Shown here: piece by piece, positions 61,596 through 64,000 of the stretch | Layout of the letters: each line of letters starts with the position of its first letter | Position numbering within the stretch: the stretch's first letter is position 1 | Virus record (IMG/VR): IMGVR_UViG_3300009009_000011 | Coordinates: 37,842-101,841 of that record | Source: a virus | DNA length: 64,000 nucleotides | Direction: 5' to 3' (one strand) | The notes under the pieces: generated by a model | What the model was told of the DNA's origin: nothing | What the model saw: only the letters and a program-made list of their open reading frames with translations | Databases searched by the model: none | Position numbers and translations under genes: made by a program

Positions 61596-64000
61596 ATGGA
61601 TTATTGTATTAATGAATCTAGCAACGATTATAAAGAACTATTTGAAGTATTCGGTTCTACTGAAATAATTCATGCGTTATGGGATCGTAACAAGGGTAAT
61701 AATCTTGATAAAGACCCTGATGGCAATGATAGTATTTTGTTTAATCAATTACTCCAACTTACTAATAATAATAGGTATGATGCATTGCGTATGAAATCAC
61801 GGTTTTATCTTGACTCATATACAGATATGCATGGTAAATGGTATGATAATTTTATAGAAGAACCTGAGTTAGACTTCCCACAATCTACCAAAAAGTTAAT
61901 AAGTTTTGTATCTAAGATGTCTAATAAATTTGGGTATGCATGGGACTTTGCTGAAGAAGGAGAATTGCCAAGTGGTGTTGCGGCCGGTATTAGAACAACC
62001 GGTAAGCATCCTGTAGCAATATTTAGAAAGGACAAACTAGCTACATCAGATGTAATACATGAATTTGGTCATTTAATTCTTAATCATATTAAGCGAGACA
62101 ATTCTGAGTTGCATGATAATTTGTGGAAAGAATTTGAAAATATGAGTGATGGGTTTAAGAAGGAGATGTGGGATTATATAAATTCTCAATATCCTGGTTA
62201 CACTCAAATAGCTAAGAAAGATGAATTACTAACACACTTGTTAGAAACCTACGGTAATGAATTAGTAGATAAAGAAACTGGTTTATTTAAGGCTTTAACA
62301 AAAGTATGGGAATATGTCATAAAAGTTGTTGCTGATGTGTTTGGTGTTGTAGATGTATCAAAACTTAAACCAAATACAACTTTAGTAGAGCTTGCTTATA
62401 TTATAGCAGACCCTAACATTAAATTAAGCCTTGGTGAAATATTTGGATCAGGGGAATTAAAAGAGAGTTATTCTGGTGAATATGATCTTAGCGGAAATGC
62501 ACCATTTAAAGTAGAGGGTGAGTCAACTCCTTTTACCATAGATGAAATTAAAACAAAATTATTAGATGCTAGTAAAAATATTGTCAAGGAAGATGTAGAA
62601 GTAAATGGTAAGATTAAAGAAAAGAGATTCCTTAAAATAGACGACAACACCAAACAACCTCTTATAGGTATTAAGAGATACATGGCAGAAAAATGGGGGT
62701 ACGGATCTGTCGAGGCGTCAGATGAAGATGCACTTCCTTTACGTATTGGTAAAACTATACACGGTCATGTAGATAATATATCTAAGGATATCATTGATGA
62801 TTTGTCAGATAAGTACAAGGTTAATTTAACACCCCAAGCTAAGAAGGATATTGAAAAGATATTTAAAAAACTTAAGGGTAAAGCTACTGCTTTGACAGAA
62901 GTAGAAATATGTGATCCAGAAAAAGGGTTTGTGGGTATAATTGACTTAATATTAATAACAGACACAGGTCGTGTACAGCTGTATGATTTTAAAACTAAGA
63001 TACGTCCACTAGTAGAACAATCAAATGGCGAATTTGAATTAAGTTACAGTAGGTTTGACTATTATAATCGTAAGAATTCTTGGAGTAGCCACACTCAGCA
63101 AGAAGTAGATCACTTACAGATATCTATGTATGCTTATATGATACAGAAAGTTTTACAACTTCCTGTTTCTTCTATATCTATTGTTAAATTAGATGCTGTT
63201 GCCAAAGGTAAAGAGATTAAAAGTAATAAGTATGCATCTGGTAAAGAATTTGTAGCTAATGTTGATAGTAAAGGTTATACAAAAGTAGAGTCAGTTGAAG
63301 TACATACAGAGTCTGAGGAAATATTAGAATTACCATTCTTTGATGAATCAAATAAGATGTTATTACATCATAGGACTAGACGTATATATGAAGGGGACGA
63401 AGCTTATTTACATAGTAGCACATTAGAAAATAGAGAAAAGTTTAGAAAAGAGGGTGGCGAAAAAGACTTTGTAAACGTTACTGAATCTGCATCAGAAGCA
63501 GGTGAGCTTTTAGAAAAGCTTAAGTCAGAATTAGACGCAAGGTTAAAAATTGCACGTAAACGATTTGATATAGGGCAACGTGGTTCTCTGGAAGATTTAA
63601 TGGATATATTTGAATCAGAACAATCGACTACTACTTCCTTATATCACATTATATTAAATGCTGCAGAAGCTATATCACAACTGGACAAAGAATATACTGA
63701 TTATTTATCTAATTCTACTCCATTTACACCAGGTTTATTATATAGGTGGAAGGATATAGTACAATCTTACAAGAGTTTACAGGAACTGAAAGACTTGTTC
63801 ATTATACATCCAGAAATTATACCAGATAAAAACTATGTAAAGAAACTTAATATCATACTTGAGAAAGTAAATTTCTATGAGAATCAGTATAAGAAAGAAG
63901 GTAGGTATCTTATAGCAAAGTGGTTAGCTCCATTCTATAATGGTATAAAAGTAAAGCATGAAGATTTATATAAGGCTGAATGGCGCCGCAAACGTCATCA
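61596..64000 (+). CDS. giant virion protein with HEFGH peptidase and PD-(D/E)XK nuclease cores (partial)
   Basis: Starts one base after the polymerase stop (TAATATG) and is open to the right edge, at least 801 residues. DVIHEFGHLILNHI gives a zinc-peptidase motif, His155-Glu156 ... His159, with a downstream helix ELLTHLLETYGNEL that could supply the third ligand. At about 435-470, EVEICDPEKGFVGIIDLILITDTGRVQLYDFKTK has Asp450, Asp464 and Lys466 spaced as in Cas4/RecB-type PD-(D/E)XK nucleases; HLQISMYAYMIQKVL then fits the conserved QxxxY helix (about 508-521). The remainder is helical. Position suggests co-packaging with the polymerase and roles in host DNA or protein processing; not proven. 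Confidence 0.78.
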   Translation, partial: MDYCINESSNDYKELFEVFGSTEIIHALWDRNKGNNLDKDPDGNDSILFNQLLQLTNNNRYDALRMKSRFYLDSYTDMHGKWYDNFIEEPELDFPQSTKKLISFVSKMSNKFGYAWDFAEEGELPSGVAAGIRTTGKHPVAIFRKDKLATSDVIHEFGHLILNHIKRDNSELHDNLWKEFENMSDGFKKEMWDYINSQYPGYTQIAKKDELLTHLLETYGNELVDKETGLFKALTKVWEYVIKVVADVFGVVDVSKLKPNTTLVELAYIIADPNIKLSLGEIFGSGELKESYSGEYDLSGNAPFKVEGESTPFTIDEIKTKLLDASKNIVKEDVEVNGKIKEKRFLKIDDNTKQPLIGIKRYMAEKWGYGSVEASDEDALPLRIGKTIHGHVDNISKDIIDDLSDKYKVNLTPQAKKDIEKIFKKLKGKATALTEVEICDPEKGFVGIIDLILITDTGRVQLYDFKTKIRPLVEQSNGEFELSYSRFDYYNRKNSWSSHTQQEVDHLQISMYAYMIQKVLQLPVSSISIVKLDAVAKGKEIKSNKYASGKEFVANVDSKGYTKVESVEVHTESEEILELPFFDESNKMLLHHRTRRIYEGDEAYLHSSTLENREKFRKEGGEKDFVNVTESASEAGELLEKLKSELDARLKIARKRFDIGQRGSLEDLMDIFESEQSTTTSLYHIILNAAEAISQLDKEYTDYLSNSTPFTPGLLYRWKDIVQSYKSLQELKDLFIIHPEIIPDKNYVKKLNIILEKVNFYENQYKKEGRYLIAKWLAPFYNGIKVKHEDLYKAEWRRKRH

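Noticed and set aside
1-64000. CRISPR arrays, insertion sequences, integrase or attachment sites
   Set aside because: No regularly spaced repeats, transposase or recombinase motifs or long direct repeats were found by reading; the GIY-YIG gene is the only mobile element.

Overview
This window looks like part of the genome of a tailed, podovirus-type phage of the crAss-like group (Crassvirales), infecting a member of the Bacteroidota. The grounds are: AT-rich DNA with tightly packed genes almost all on the + strand; few Shine-Dalgarno sites; a late gene order of large terminase, portal, acidic scaffold-like protein, major capsid protein, connector/ring proteins, a 1430-residue muzzle (tail stabilisation) protein and cargo proteins; and a 4461-residue virion protein carrying the DFDID metal-binding loop of the crAss-like virion RNA polymerase. 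No integrase, tRNA, insertion sequence or CRISPR array was found. The ends are arbitrary cuts: the last gene runs off the right edge.

Layout. 1-760: one small leftward gene ending in a hairpin, then a divergent control region. 759-2745: two short early operons of small proteins (a zinc-ribbon protein, a GroES-like protein, an HTH-like protein, a dATP/dGTP-diphosphohydrolase-like enzyme), closed by a clear intrinsic terminator. Three related promoters (P1, P2, P3) share a TTGTAA-like box, a 19-base spacer and TACGTATAA. P2 is followed by about 250 bases of strongly structured non-coding sequence. 2843-8614: the P3 operon with a small membrane protein, a HAD hydrolase, a cobalamin-dependent ribonucleotide reductase (NrdJ) and regulatory or unknown small genes. 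8616-12420: a collagen-like fibre protein, a putative small terminase and the large terminase. 12432-20807: portal, scaffold, capsid, connector and decoration proteins, with hairpin terminators after the capsid and the decoration genes.

20891-35424 is the accessory and adhesion module: a glycosyltransferase, a methyltransferase, several fibre proteins, a free-standing GIY-YIG homing endonuclease and two large LamG-type proteins. 35459-37745 is the lysis cassette (coiled-coil/membrane protein, T7-lysozyme-like amidase, holin-like protein, spanin-like protein) with one structural gene inside it. 37745-48203 holds the ring, tubular, muzzle and cargo proteins. 48209-64000 holds two giant virion proteins. 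The first combines a zincin-like HEGFH motif, the virion RNA polymerase, an RNase H fold and a C-terminal YpsA/SLOG-like nucleotide-binding domain. The second, cut by the window, has a HEFGH peptidase motif and a PD-(D/E)XK nuclease core.

How it fits together (inference from the crAss-like model): the cargo and giant proteins would enter the cell with the DNA, the packaged RNA polymerase would start early transcription, NrdJ and the diphosphohydrolase would adjust dNTP pools, and the late operon would build, decorate and release virions. The most novel-looking element is the RNase H plus SLOG tail on the packaged polymerase, beside a second giant protein with peptidase and nuclease cores: possibly a virion-delivered take-over or counter-defence kit.
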